The translations under genes and the position numbers were made by a program. The notes under the pieces were generated by a model. The model was not told the DNA's origin. It did not search any database and saw only the letters and a program-made list of their open reading frames with translations. From an uncultured Prevotella sp. (GTDB lineage: Bacteria; Bacteroidota; Bacteroidia; Bacteroidales; Bacteroidaceae), in NCBI GenBank assembly GCA_900544825.1, contig UQWP01000019.1:1-47743 (forward strand): 47,743 nt of DNA, read 5' to 3'. Below are positions 24,602 to 32,525 of this stretch, one piece after another (position 1 is the stretch's first letter; every line of letters begins with the position of its first letter).

Positions 24602-26902
24602 TTACTTCAGGTAGTCGAAGAAGTAGTTGCTGATTCTTTCGTGCAGGTGAGTGCTCTGATGACCTCGCATGTTGTGAGGCTCACCTGGATATACGAAGAA
24701 ATCAGGCTGGGAACCTGCTGCGATACAAGCCTTCAGGAAGGTGAGGCAGTGCTGTGGCACTACGGTCACATCGTTCAAGCCCTGGATAATCTGCAGCTTG
24801 CCCTTCAGGTTCTTTGCCTGATAGAGCAGGGATGTCTTCTTGTAACCCTCTGGATTGGTCTGTGGGGTATCCATATAGCGCTCGCCATACATCACCTCGT
24901 ACCAGTGCCAGTCGATTACCGGACCGCCTGCTACGCCTACCTTGAACACGTCAGGATAGTTGGTCATCAGCGAGATGGTCATGAATCCACCGAAGCTCCA
25001 GCCGTGAACACCAATCTTGTCAGCATCTACGTAAGGCAGGGTCTTCAGATATTCAACACCCTTCATCTGGTCCTTCATCTCCACCTGACCCAGCTGGCGG
25101 AAGGTAGCCTGCTCGAAAGCCTTGCCACGGTTCTCACTGCCACGGTTGTCAAGGATGAAGAGCAGATAGCCCTTCTCTGCCATGTAGGTTTCCCAGCCAC
25201 GGCTAGAGTAGTTCCAGCGGGCATCCACGTTGTGGGCGTGAGGACCACCATATACATATATAATAGTAGGATACTTCTTGTTTGGATTGAAGTTTACTGG
25301 CTTCACCATTCTCCAGTAGAGGTCGGTCTCGCCGTCATCAGCCTTGATGGAACCGCAGCTGTATTCAGGCACGTTGTAGCCCTTCCAAGGGTTCTCGGCT
25401 GTGAAGTAGGCGGTGCGCTTGCCGTTCTCGGTGTTTACGATGGCAATCTTGCGAGGCACGGTTGGAGTAGAGTAGTTATCATAGATAAACTGTCCGTTCT
25501 CGCTCAGGGTAGCGTTGTGCCATCCCTTGCCGCAATCGTCCATCATGGTGCGCTTGCCGGTCTTGGTTTCCACCACGAAGATGTTTCGCTGGATAGGAGA
25601 GCACTCGTTGGATGCGATGATGATGCTCTTGTGCTTGCTGTTGAAGCCGAGTACTTCCATCACTTCCCACTTTCCTGATGTCAACTGCTTGATTTTGAGT
25701 GATTCCGTATTGCTTGCCATACGGCTGCCGTGCTTGCCCAGGGTGCAGAGATAGAGGTGGTTGTAGCCATCCTTGCGGCTCTGCATGATGAAGCTGTTGC
25801 TGTCCCAAGGCAGGAACTGGATTGGGTGACAAGGCTCTACATACTTCTCGTCGGTCTCGCGATAGAGTTCGCCAGTCTTCTCGCCGGTCTCTGCGCTGTA
25901 GGCAGTCAGGCGACAGTCGTTTTGGTCGCGGTTCAGCTCAAACATGTAGATGGTCTTGCTGTCCGGACTCCATGCGATGTTGGTGAAGTAGCGGTCTGTT
26001 GGGGCGCCTGCCTTCAGATAGATGGTCTTGCCGGTCATGCAGTCGAATACGCCTACGGTTACCTTGTGAGATGTTTCGCCAGTCATCGGATACTTGTCTG
26101 GTGCTGGTTTGGCGCAGCAGGTCTCTGTCTCTGGATGATTGAAGTAATCAATCTCCGGGATATCCACCTGTGGATAATCTGTCACCATGCTCTGGTCCAT
26201 ACGATAGAAGGCGAGCAGTTCGCCGTTAGGGCTCCAGAAGGTACCCTTGCTGATGCCGAATTCATCGCGGTGAACACTCTGACCATATACGATAGAGCGG
26301 CTGCCGTCCTTTGAGATTTGGAAATCGTGCGATTTCTTCTCTCTTGTCATGGCATTGTTGGTTACGTCGAAGGTGCGTACATAGAGGTTGCTGCCCTTCA
26401 GATAGGCGAATGCATTCTGCTGTGCGTTAGCCTCGAGGAGGTTCTCGCCGTCAGCAAACTCCATCTCGCTCAGCAGCTTGTGCTTCTTGAAGTCGATGGT
26501 ATAGGTCTTGCTGCCATTGCTTACCATCACGATGCTCTTGCCTGCGAAAGGGAACTGAGCGTTGTAGAGGGCTCTTACCTTGATGTCCTTGGTAGGAGCA
26601 ATCCACTGGTTGATATCGTTGATACCGAAGAGTTTTGTCTCCTTTCCGGTAGTCTTGTTTACGAGATAGCATGCCTCGATGTCCTGATGGATGAGTTCGT
26701 TTCCCCACCAGGTGCACCAGCGATTCTTTGCCACCATGTTGCGATAGTTATTGCCACCGAAGTTCAGATCTTCCAGTGTAAAGGCTTTCTCGCCCTTCTG
26801 CGCAGGAACCACGCCCTGTGCCTGCATCTCGGTTGCATTCATAGCCATCATGGAAATCATAGCTGCAAAAGATAATTTATAAATTGATTTCTTCAGATTC
26901 AT
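24602..26902 (-). CDS. Dipeptidyl peptidase IV-type serine peptidase (family S9)
   Basis: 766 aa with a signal peptide (cleavage probably after MQAQG), so periplasmic or surface-exposed. The N-terminal two thirds form the beta-propeller (DPPIV_N). The C-terminal alpha/beta hydrolase carries GWSFGG with nucleophile S636. The likely acid is D711 in QGLNDVTV, and the histidine is H743 in GEPHNMRG. Such enzymes release X-Pro or X-Ala dipeptides, and Prevotella are known for strong DPP IV activity. Bacteroidales homologues are named DPP IV or generic S9 peptidase; the substrate preference is inferred from overall similarity. It stands behind a hairpin-rich intergenic region. Confidence 0.88.
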   Translation of the reverse strand: MNLKKSIYKLSFAAMISMMAMNATEMQAQGVVPAQKGEKAFTLEDLNFGGNNYRNMVAKNRWCTWWGNELIHQDIEACYLVNKTTGKETKLFGINDINQWIAPTKDIKVRALYNAQFPFAGKSIVMVSNGSKTYTIDFKKHKLLSEMEFADGENLLEANAQQNAFAYLKGSNLYVRTFDVTNNAMTREKKSHDFQISKDGSRSIVYGQSVHRDEFGISKGTFWSPNGELLAFYRMDQSMVTDYPQVDIPEIDYFNHPETETCCAKPAPDKYPMTGETSHKVTVGVFDCMTGKTIYLKAGAPTDRYFTNIAWSPDSKTIYMFELNRDQNDCRLTAYSAETGEKTGELYRETDEKYVEPCHPIQFLPWDSNSFIMQSRKDGYNHLYLCTLGKHGSRMASNTESLKIKQLTSGKWEVMEVLGFNSKHKSIIIASNECSPIQRNIFVVETKTGKRTMMDDCGKGWHNATLSENGQFIYDNYSTPTVPRKIAIVNTENGKRTAYFTAENPWKGYNVPEYSCGSIKADDGETDLYWRMVKPVNFNPNKKYPTIIYVYGGPHAHNVDARWNYSSRGWETYMAEKGYLLFILDNRGSENRGKAFEQATFRQLGQVEMKDQMKGVEYLKTLPYVDADKIGVHGWSFGGFMTISLMTNYPDVFKVGVAGGPVIDWHWYEVMYGERYMDTPQTNPEGYKKTSLLYQAKNLKGKLQIIQGLNDVTVVPQHCLTFLKACIAAGSQPDFFVYPGEPHNMRGHQSTHLHERISNYFFDYLK

Positions 26903-26928
26903 GATTTTTTCTTGTTTTTTGTAACACC

Positions 26929-27053
26929 TAACACCATGTTTTGTGGTGTTATGTGGTTTAATTATCTGATAACTAGGATTTTATCTTTAGTGACGCAGCG
27001 TTTCGCTGCATTGCTGGAAATCTTTAGTGACACCGCGTTTTACGGTGTCACTA
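26929..27053. repeat. Three consecutive stem-loops between RlmL-like and DPP IV genes
   Basis: The hairpins are TAACACCA/TGGTGTTA (26929-26936 with 26944-26951), GCAGCG/CGCTGC (26995-27000 with 27004-27009), and a perfect 11-bp stem TAGTGACACCG/CGGTGTCACTA (27025-27035 with 27043-27053). The last two are each preceded by the direct repeat ATCTTTAGTGAC. The third begins 8 bp after the RlmL-like stop and probably terminates or stabilises that transcript. Confidence 0.75.
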
Positions 27054-27060
27054 GAAATTC

Positions 27061-28611
27061 TTAATCCTCGTCATCAAAGTCGGTGTCGAAGCTTGGCTTG
27101 CTGCCACGCTTTCCTCCGAAGTTCTTGCCACCTCTGCGGTCTCTCTTGAAACCACCGCGCTTGTTGTCACGGTCGTTACGGTCGCCTCCGCGCTTGCCTC
27201 TGAAGCTGCGGCCGCCCTTGCGGTCATCATCATCGTTGCGTCTTCCGGCAGCACCTACACGTGGACGTCCGCCACGGCGAATCTCATTGCGGCGCTTCTC
27301 GAAGTCCTCCAGGCGATGGCTGTGGAACTGGAAGCTGCGGATATCAGCATCCTCGTTCTCTGTCTCCTCGCTCACACGCTTCTTGAACTCACGCTCCTTC
27401 TTGAAACGGTGCTTCTGTGCCATCTCGCTCTTCTCACGCTCAGTCTTCACGATACCGCCCTCAGAGCGGAACTCCTTCATCTTGCCGTCGAACATCACGT
27501 ACTTGCGGAACTCGCACTCCAGGCTTCCGTTATATACCGGAATCTTGATAGATGGCTTCAATCCGATCTGCTCGAAGCACTCCTCGCGATAGCTCAATAC
27601 CCAAGCCTCGTTGCCAGCAAAAGCTCTCTTGAATCGCTCGCCAATCATCTTGTAGGTGTTCAGCAGGTTAGGAGTAGAGATACGCTCGCCGTATGGAGGG
27701 TTCATCACGATGATGCTCTTCTCGGCAGGCTGGGTGAAGTCCTTGAAGTCCTGCTGTGCGATGGTGATATCCTTGCTCAGACCGGCAGCACGCACGTTGA
27801 GGTTGGCTGTGTTCACCGCCTTCATATCTACATCATATCCGTAGATGTGGTGCTCGAACTCGCGCTCCTGAGAGTCGTCGTTATAGATCATGTCGAAGAG
27901 ATCCTGGTCGAAATCGTTCCACTTCTCGAAGGCAAACTCCTTGCGGAATACACCTGGAGAGATGTTGCGGGCGATGAGGGCAGCCTCGATGGCGATGGTT
28001 CCCGAACCGCACATTGGGTCGATGAAGTCGCATTCGCCCTTCCAGCCGGTCATCAGGATCATACCTGCAGCGAGAACCTCGTTCAGAGGTGCCTCTACCT
28101 GCTCCTGACGGTAGCCGCGGCGGTGCAGACTCTCACCACTTGAGTCGAGACTCAGGGTAGCGTTATCCTCTGCGATGTGGATGTTGAGGCGGATGTCTGG
28201 GTTAGACACGCTGATGTTAGGACGTGTGCCCTGCTTCTCGCGGAACCAGTCCACGATGGCATCCTTTACCTTGTAAGTCACGAAGCGTGAGTTGCGGAAC
28301 TCCTCTGAATAGACCACAGAATCTACCGAGAAAGTCTTCTTCACGTCTAAGATGTCATCCCACTTGATCTTCTGAATCTCGTCATACACCTCCTCGGCAG
28401 AACGAGCCTTGAAGTGCTTGATAGGTTTCAAGATGCGGATGGCTGTGTGTAACTGGAAGTTAGCACGATACATCATTTCCTTGTCGCCAGTGAAAGATAC
28501 CATGCGGCGACCTATTTGTACATTGTTAGCACCCAGTTGGGTGAGCTCCTCAGCCAAGACTGGCTCCAGACCCATAAAGGTCTTGGCAATGAGTTCAAAT
28601 TCCTGTTCCAT
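27061..28611 (-). CDS. rlmL: THUMP-domain class I RNA methyltransferase (RlmL N-half-like) with basic tail
   Basis: 516 aa. An N-terminal ferredoxin-like/THUMP region (about 1-160) is followed by a SAM-binding methyltransferase domain with DPMCGSGT (198-205) and the N6/N2-methylase motif NPPYGER (304-310). It corresponds to the N-terminal half of E. coli RlmL, which makes m2G2445 in 23S rRNA; the RlmK half is absent. From about residue 385 a low-complexity tail, rich in Arg, Gly, Lys and Asp, runs to the end (for example KGGRSFRGKRGGDRND), probably for RNA binding. The start overlaps the serine acetyltransferase stop by 17 nt. The gene symbol is by homology. Confidence 0.85.
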   Translation of the reverse strand: MEQEFELIAKTFMGLEPVLAEELTQLGANNVQIGRRMVSFTGDKEMMYRANFQLHTAIRILKPIKHFKARSAEEVYDEIQKIKWDDILDVKKTFSVDSVVYSEEFRNSRFVTYKVKDAIVDWFREKQGTRPNISVSNPDIRLNIHIAEDNATLSLDSSGESLHRRGYRQEQVEAPLNEVLAAGMILMTGWKGECDFIDPMCGSGTIAIEAALIARNISPGVFRKEFAFEKWNDFDQDLFDMIYNDDSQEREFEHHIYGYDVDMKAVNTANLNVRAAGLSKDITIAQQDFKDFTQPAEKSIIVMNPPYGERISTPNLLNTYKMIGERFKRAFAGNEAWVLSYREECFEQIGLKPSIKIPVYNGSLECEFRKYVMFDGKMKEFRSEGGIVKTEREKSEMAQKHRFKKEREFKKRVSEETENEDADIRSFQFHSHRLEDFEKRRNEIRRGGRPRVGAAGRRNDDDDRKGGRSFRGKRGGDRNDRDNKRGGFKRDRRGGKNFGGKRGSKPSFDTDFDDED

Positions 28612-29536
28612 TATTGAATTCTATATCTAATAAACTTTGTTTTTCTTTTCTATATTTCTTTGTTTTCGGCTTCATATCCTTGGTCACCCATACGTTGGCG
28701 CCCACGATGCAGCCTTCGCCGATGGTGATTCTGCCCAGGATGGTGGCGTTGGCATACACGATGACATCGTCTTCCAGGATAGGGTGGCGAGGGATTCCCT
28801 TGATAGGATTGCCGTCTTTGTCCAGAGGGAAACTCTTGGCTCCGAGGGTAACACCCTGATAGAGCTTCACGTTGTTGCCGATGATGCAGGTGGCTCCGAT
28901 AACCACACCCGTGCCGTGGTCGATGGTGAAGTGGTGGCCAATGGTAGCCTCCGGATTGATATCGATACCTGTCTCCGAGTGTGCCAGTTCCGTCATCATT
29001 CTAGGGATGAGGGGTACACCGAGCTTATGCAGAACATGAGCGATACGGTAGTTGGTGAGCGCCTTGATCACGGGATAGCAGGAGATGATTTCTCCGTGGC
29101 TCATCGCAGCCGGGTCACCGTTGTAGGCTGCCTCTACGTCGGTGGCGAGGATTTTGCGGAGCTTGGGAAATTCCATAATGGCTTTGGCGGCGATGACGCC
29201 TGCCTTGGCGCGCTGGTGCTGCAGTTCTGCCTGGGTTTCCGTTTCGCAGTCGTTGGCGAAGCAGAGTCCGGCGAGAATCTGTTCTGCGAGCATCTCGTAG
29301 AGTTTCTCAACTCTTACTCCGATATGGTATTTGATGGTTGAGATATTGACGGATGAGTTGCCGAAATATCCCGGAAAGAGGATGGAGCGAGACAGATTGA
29401 TGATGTCTTCGAGCGCCTTGCCCGAAGGAAGTGGATTTCCGTCTCGATGCTGATGGAAGAGACCCTTTAGTGATTCCGGGCTTGAAAGCTCGTCGATAGT
29501 CTCTGTCAGCTGATGAGTTAGTGTATCTTTACTCAT
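28595..29536 (-). CDS. cysE: Serine O-acetyltransferase
   Basis: 313 aa. A helical N-terminal domain (about 1-180) precedes a left-handed beta-helix of hexapeptide repeats. Repeats include HHFTIDHGTGVVIGATCIIG and VIVYANATILGRITIGEGC; DHGTGVVIG is the signature of SAT enzymes, and its histidine is catalytic. It makes O-acetylserine from serine and acetyl-CoA, the first step to cysteine. There is no cysK neighbour. It has a good promoter, and its stop overlaps the RlmL-like start by 17 nt, so the two are translationally coupled. Confidence 0.92.
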   Translation of the reverse strand: MSKDTLTHQLTETIDELSSPESLKGLFHQHRDGNPLPSGKALEDIINLSRSILFPGYFGNSSVNISTIKYHIGVRVEKLYEMLAEQILAGLCFANDCETETQAELQHQRAKAGVIAAKAIMEFPKLRKILATDVEAAYNGDPAAMSHGEIISCYPVIKALTNYRIAHVLHKLGVPLIPRMMTELAHSETGIDINPEATIGHHFTIDHGTGVVIGATCIIGNNVKLYQGVTLGAKSFPLDKDGNPIKGIPRHPILEDDVIVYANATILGRITIGEGCIVGANVWVTKDMKPKTKKYRKEKQSLLDIEFNNGTGI

Positions 29537-29565
29537 GTTCTTAATGTATCAATAAAATTCGACTG

Positions 29566-29596
29566 CAAAGATACGATTAATTTCTTGAACTGCAAA
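29566..29596 (-). promoter_or_regulatory. Promoter for cysE/rlmL
   Basis: On the - strand: TTTG (29593-29596), 19 bp, TATCTTTG (29566-29573). This is a consensus Bacteroidota promoter 30 bp before the cysE ATG. Confidence 0.75.
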
Positions 29597-29672
29597 GAAA
29601 TAAAGGAGCTTTTTGGATTTTTTTTGTAGAAATGGAAAGATGGAGTGGGAAAAGTGGGGGAGAGTTTCTGAA

Positions 29673-31031
29673 TCACTGAGTCACTTTTGGGCAGGTTCTC
29701 GACATATCTCTGAACGCACTCCAGGCTATCGGAACCGCCACGAGGAAGGAGCAGATGTCTGCCCACGCCTGACACATCTCAACGCCCAGTAATCCGAAGA
29801 AATGAGGGAGGATGAAAATGAGCGGAATGAAGAACAAACCGCTACGTGCTGCTGCCACGATATTCGCACGGATTGGCTTGCGGATGGTCTGCATCAACAT
29901 ATTCGTCAGCACGATGGTGGCAACCAGAGGGAAGCTGATCACCTGCCACTTCAGGGCAACGGAACCCACTGCTACCACGCTGGCATCATCGCGGAAGAGT
30001 TCGATGATAGGCTCAGAGAAGAGAAAGCCGATAACGGCACAAACAGCCAGAAATACCGTGCCGCATTTGATGCAGAAAAAGAAAGCCTCCTTCACGCGGT
30101 CGTACAACTTGGCTCCATAGCAGAAACCGCAAAGCGGCTGGAAACCCTGACCCAGTCCGATTACCACGGCATAGGTGAAGAACGAGATTCTCGTCACGAT
30201 ACTCATACCCGCAATGGCTGCATCTCCATAGGCTCCGGCAGCCACGTTCAGCACCAGCGTGGCGATGCTTCCCAAGCCCTGTCTTGATAAGGAAGGTGTG
30301 CCGCCAAAGATGATCTCCTTGAAGTAAGCTCTGGATGGCGTGAAGTCGCGCGGATGGATTCGGATGTTCTCTCCCTTGTGCGTCATCCAGAAGAGCATGG
30401 CGCAGCCGAAGCACTGGCTGATGAGGGTGGCGATGGCGGCACCCGTGATGCCCATGGCAAAATAAAGGATGAGCAGCGGGGCGAGGATGAGGTTGAGAAT
30501 CACACCCGACATGATTCCCTTCATCGCATACATCGCGTTGCCCTGAAAACGCATCTGGTTATTGAGTGTCAGCGATGTAGTCATGAAAGGAGCTCCCAGC
30601 AGGATGATGCCGAGATAGCGCTCTGTGTAAGGTTGGATGGTAGGGGTGGAACCCAGAAGGACACAGAGCTGTGTAAGGAAAATTTGTCCAAGAATGGCGA
30701 TGAGGAGTCCCGTCAGAAAGCTCAGTACGAAGCCCGTGGATGCCATCTTCTTCGCCTTCTCCACCTCCTTGGCTCCCAGCTTTCTGGAGATGTAGTTGCC
30801 GGAGCCATGACCATAGAAGAAACCAACAGCCTGGATTACTGCCATCATAGCGAAGGAGACGCCTACTGCCGCCACGCTCTGGGTGTTGATGCTGCCCACG
30901 AAGTAGGTGTCGGCGAGGTTGTACATACTCGTCGATAACATGCTGATAATGGTAGGAATCGCCATCGTAAAAATCACCCGATGCACCGGTGCATGGGTCA
31001 GGAATGTATAATTATCTCTTGATTTCTTCAT
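29673..31031 (-). CDS. MATE family multidrug/Na+ exporter
   Basis: 452 aa with 12 predicted hydrophobic helices in two related halves. It opens APVHRVIFTMAIPTIISMLS and then has NLADTYFVGSINTQSVAAVG, the typical MATE helix 1-2 region. The second half repeats the pattern (GLGSIATLVLNVAAGAYGDA). The family exports drugs or metabolites across the inner membrane using Na+ or H+ gradients; the substrate is unknown. It is monocistronic in appearance: the next gene on the strand (cysE) has its own promoter, and the gene upstream is divergent. Confidence 0.92.
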   Translation of the reverse strand: MKKSRDNYTFLTHAPVHRVIFTMAIPTIISMLSTSMYNLADTYFVGSINTQSVAAVGVSFAMMAVIQAVGFFYGHGSGNYISRKLGAKEVEKAKKMASTGFVLSFLTGLLIAILGQIFLTQLCVLLGSTPTIQPYTERYLGIILLGAPFMTTSLTLNNQMRFQGNAMYAMKGIMSGVILNLILAPLLILYFAMGITGAAIATLISQCFGCAMLFWMTHKGENIRIHPRDFTPSRAYFKEIIFGGTPSLSRQGLGSIATLVLNVAAGAYGDAAIAGMSIVTRISFFTYAVVIGLGQGFQPLCGFCYGAKLYDRVKEAFFFCIKCGTVFLAVCAVIGFLFSEPIIELFRDDASVVAVGSVALKWQVISFPLVATIVLTNMLMQTIRKPIRANIVAAARSGLFFIPLIFILPHFFGLLGVEMCQAWADICSFLVAVPIAWSAFRDMSRTCPKVTQ

Positions 31032-31090
31032 ACTCTTTCTTCTTCTTATCTTCTTCTTGTTTCCTTGTTTTCTTGAATCTTTTCAGCCTG

Positions 31091-31098
31091 CAAAGTTA
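31091..31098 (-). promoter_or_regulatory. -7 element for the MATE gene
   Basis: TAACTTTG on the - strand, 60 bp before the ATG at 31031. No good -33 element seen. Confidence 0.5.
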
Positions 31099-31169
31099 CT
31101 GCTTTATTTCCGAAAGGGGGAAATATTCGGGGTTTTTAACGCTCTAGGGGAAAAAAAACAGTGATTTCG

Positions 31170-31200
31170 TTTGCCATCTCGGAAAAAACTTGTACTTTTG
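31170..31200 (+). promoter_or_regulatory. Promoter for the 31275-37081 operon
   Basis: TTTG (31170-31173), 19 bp, TACTTTTG (31193-31200). A strong consensus match about 75 bp upstream of the first gene, divergent from the MATE promoter. Confidence 0.75.
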
Positions 31201-31274
31201 CACCGTTTTTCTGATGATACATTATTATAAAAAGAAAAATCAGAGCAAAAAAGTTTTAGAAAAAGATCAGATCA

Positions 31275-32426
31275 ATGAGTGATATTAGAATCATACCCGT
31301 TACCACCAAGAAAGGATTGAGAACTTTCATACAGTTCTATTACGACCTTTATGAAGGTAGCAAATATGCCGTTCCTTACTTGCGTTTTGACGAGTGGAAT
31401 ACATTGAGAAAAGACAAGAATCCAGCTTTCGAATTCTGCGAAGCGCAATATTTCCTGGCTATCGATTACAGCATCCCGAAGGTGGTAGGCCGCATTGCTG
31501 CTATCATCAACCATTGTGCCAACGACCAGTGGAACAAGAAGCAGGTGCGCTTCGGATGGTTCGACTTCATCGATAACCTGGAAGTTTCCAGTAAGTTGCT
31601 GGATGCCGCAGCCCACTGGGGCAGAGAGCGTGGCATGAAAGAATTGGTAGGACCACTTGGTTTTACCGATATGGACCGCGAAGGAATGCTCATCGAAGGA
31701 TTCCAGGAGAAATCCACCATGTACGTCAACTACAATTACCCTTATTATCCCAAGCACATGGATGCTCTTGACCTCTTCCAGAAGGACAACGACTGGCTGG
31801 AGTACCGCATCAAGGTGCCTGAGGTAACTCCTCCGAAATTTGCCAAGACAGCCCAGCTCATCGAGAGTCGCTACAATCTGCACGTGCGTAAGTTTACCAA
31901 GCACGAACTGGTTCAGGGCGGCATGGGCAAGGAGATTTTCCACATCGTCAACGAGACCTACAAGAATCTCTACGATTTCCAGCAGCTCACCGACCGACAG
32001 ATCGACGGGTATGTGGATTCGTATATCAAGATGGCGGATATGAACCTCATCACCGGTGTGGTAGATGCCAACGACAACAACCGTCTGATCGGTTTCGGCG
32101 TATCCTTTCCATCCATGACCGAGGCGCTGCAGAAGAACCGCAACGGCAAGCTCTTCCCTTGGGGATGGCTTCGACTCCTGCGGGTGATGAAGTGCCATGC
32201 CACCGATACCGTGGATCTGGTGCTCATCGGCGTGTTGCCGGAATACCGCAGCAAGGGCGCCAATGCCCTCATCTTCGCCGACCTCATCGAGCAGTACCGC
32301 CGCTACGGTTTCAAGTGGGCGGAGGCGATGCCGCAGATGGAGAGCAACAAGGGAGTGCAGAGCCAGTGGCAGTATCTGGAAAGCGTGCAGCACCGTCGCC
32401 GCCGCTGCTACAGAAGAAAACTGTAG
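31275..32426 (+). CDS. GNAT-like (N-acetyltransferase fold) protein, YghO-like
   Basis: 383 aa, cytoplasmic. The C-terminal third has a GNAT-type core: VDLVLIGVLPEYRSKGANAL (about 315-334) resembles the strand-beta4/CoA-binding loop (V-x-P-x2-R-x-K-G). LIEQYRRYGFKWAEAM follows, then a conserved ESN in QMESNKG. The N-terminal two thirds are less clear but contain a second possible GNAT-like half. Related proteins are annotated YghO or generic N-acetyltransferases; the substrate is unknown. It is the first gene of a lipid-type operon, so it might modify the head group or lipid. Its stop codon lies in the first unit of a 29-bp repeat, and the tail is unusually basic (QHRRRRCYRRKL). Confidence 0.72.
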   Translation: MSDIRIIPVTTKKGLRTFIQFYYDLYEGSKYAVPYLRFDEWNTLRKDKNPAFEFCEAQYFLAIDYSIPKVVGRIAAIINHCANDQWNKKQVRFGWFDFIDNLEVSSKLLDAAAHWGRERGMKELVGPLGFTDMDREGMLIEGFQEKSTMYVNYNYPYYPKHMDALDLFQKDNDWLEYRIKVPEVTPPKFAKTAQLIESRYNLHVRKFTKHELVQGGMGKEIFHIVNETYKNLYDFQQLTDRQIDGYVDSYIKMADMNLITGVVDANDNNRLIGFGVSFPSMTEALQKNRNGKLFPWGWLRLLRVMKCHATDTVDLVLIGVLPEYRSKGANALIFADLIEQYRRYGFKWAEAMPQMESNKGVQSQWQYLESVQHRRRRCYRRKL

Positions 32427-32492
32427 GAATTTGCTGCTACAGATGAAATCTGCAGGGATTTACTCCTACAGACGAAAGTTACAAGATTATAG
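32406..32492 (+). repeat. Three 29-bp tandem repeats across the GNAT stop codon
   Basis: Units begin at 32406, 32435 and 32464 and share CTACAGAnGAAA. Unit 1 codes the last residues and the TAG stop, and forms a hairpin (CTACAG/CTGTAG). In unit 2 the matching triplet is CAG. Twenty-nine is not a multiple of three. TAGGAATTTG recurs just beyond unit 3. Confidence 0.8.
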
Positions 32493-32525
32493 GAATTTGA
32501 AGAAAATAAAAATATAGAAAATAGA

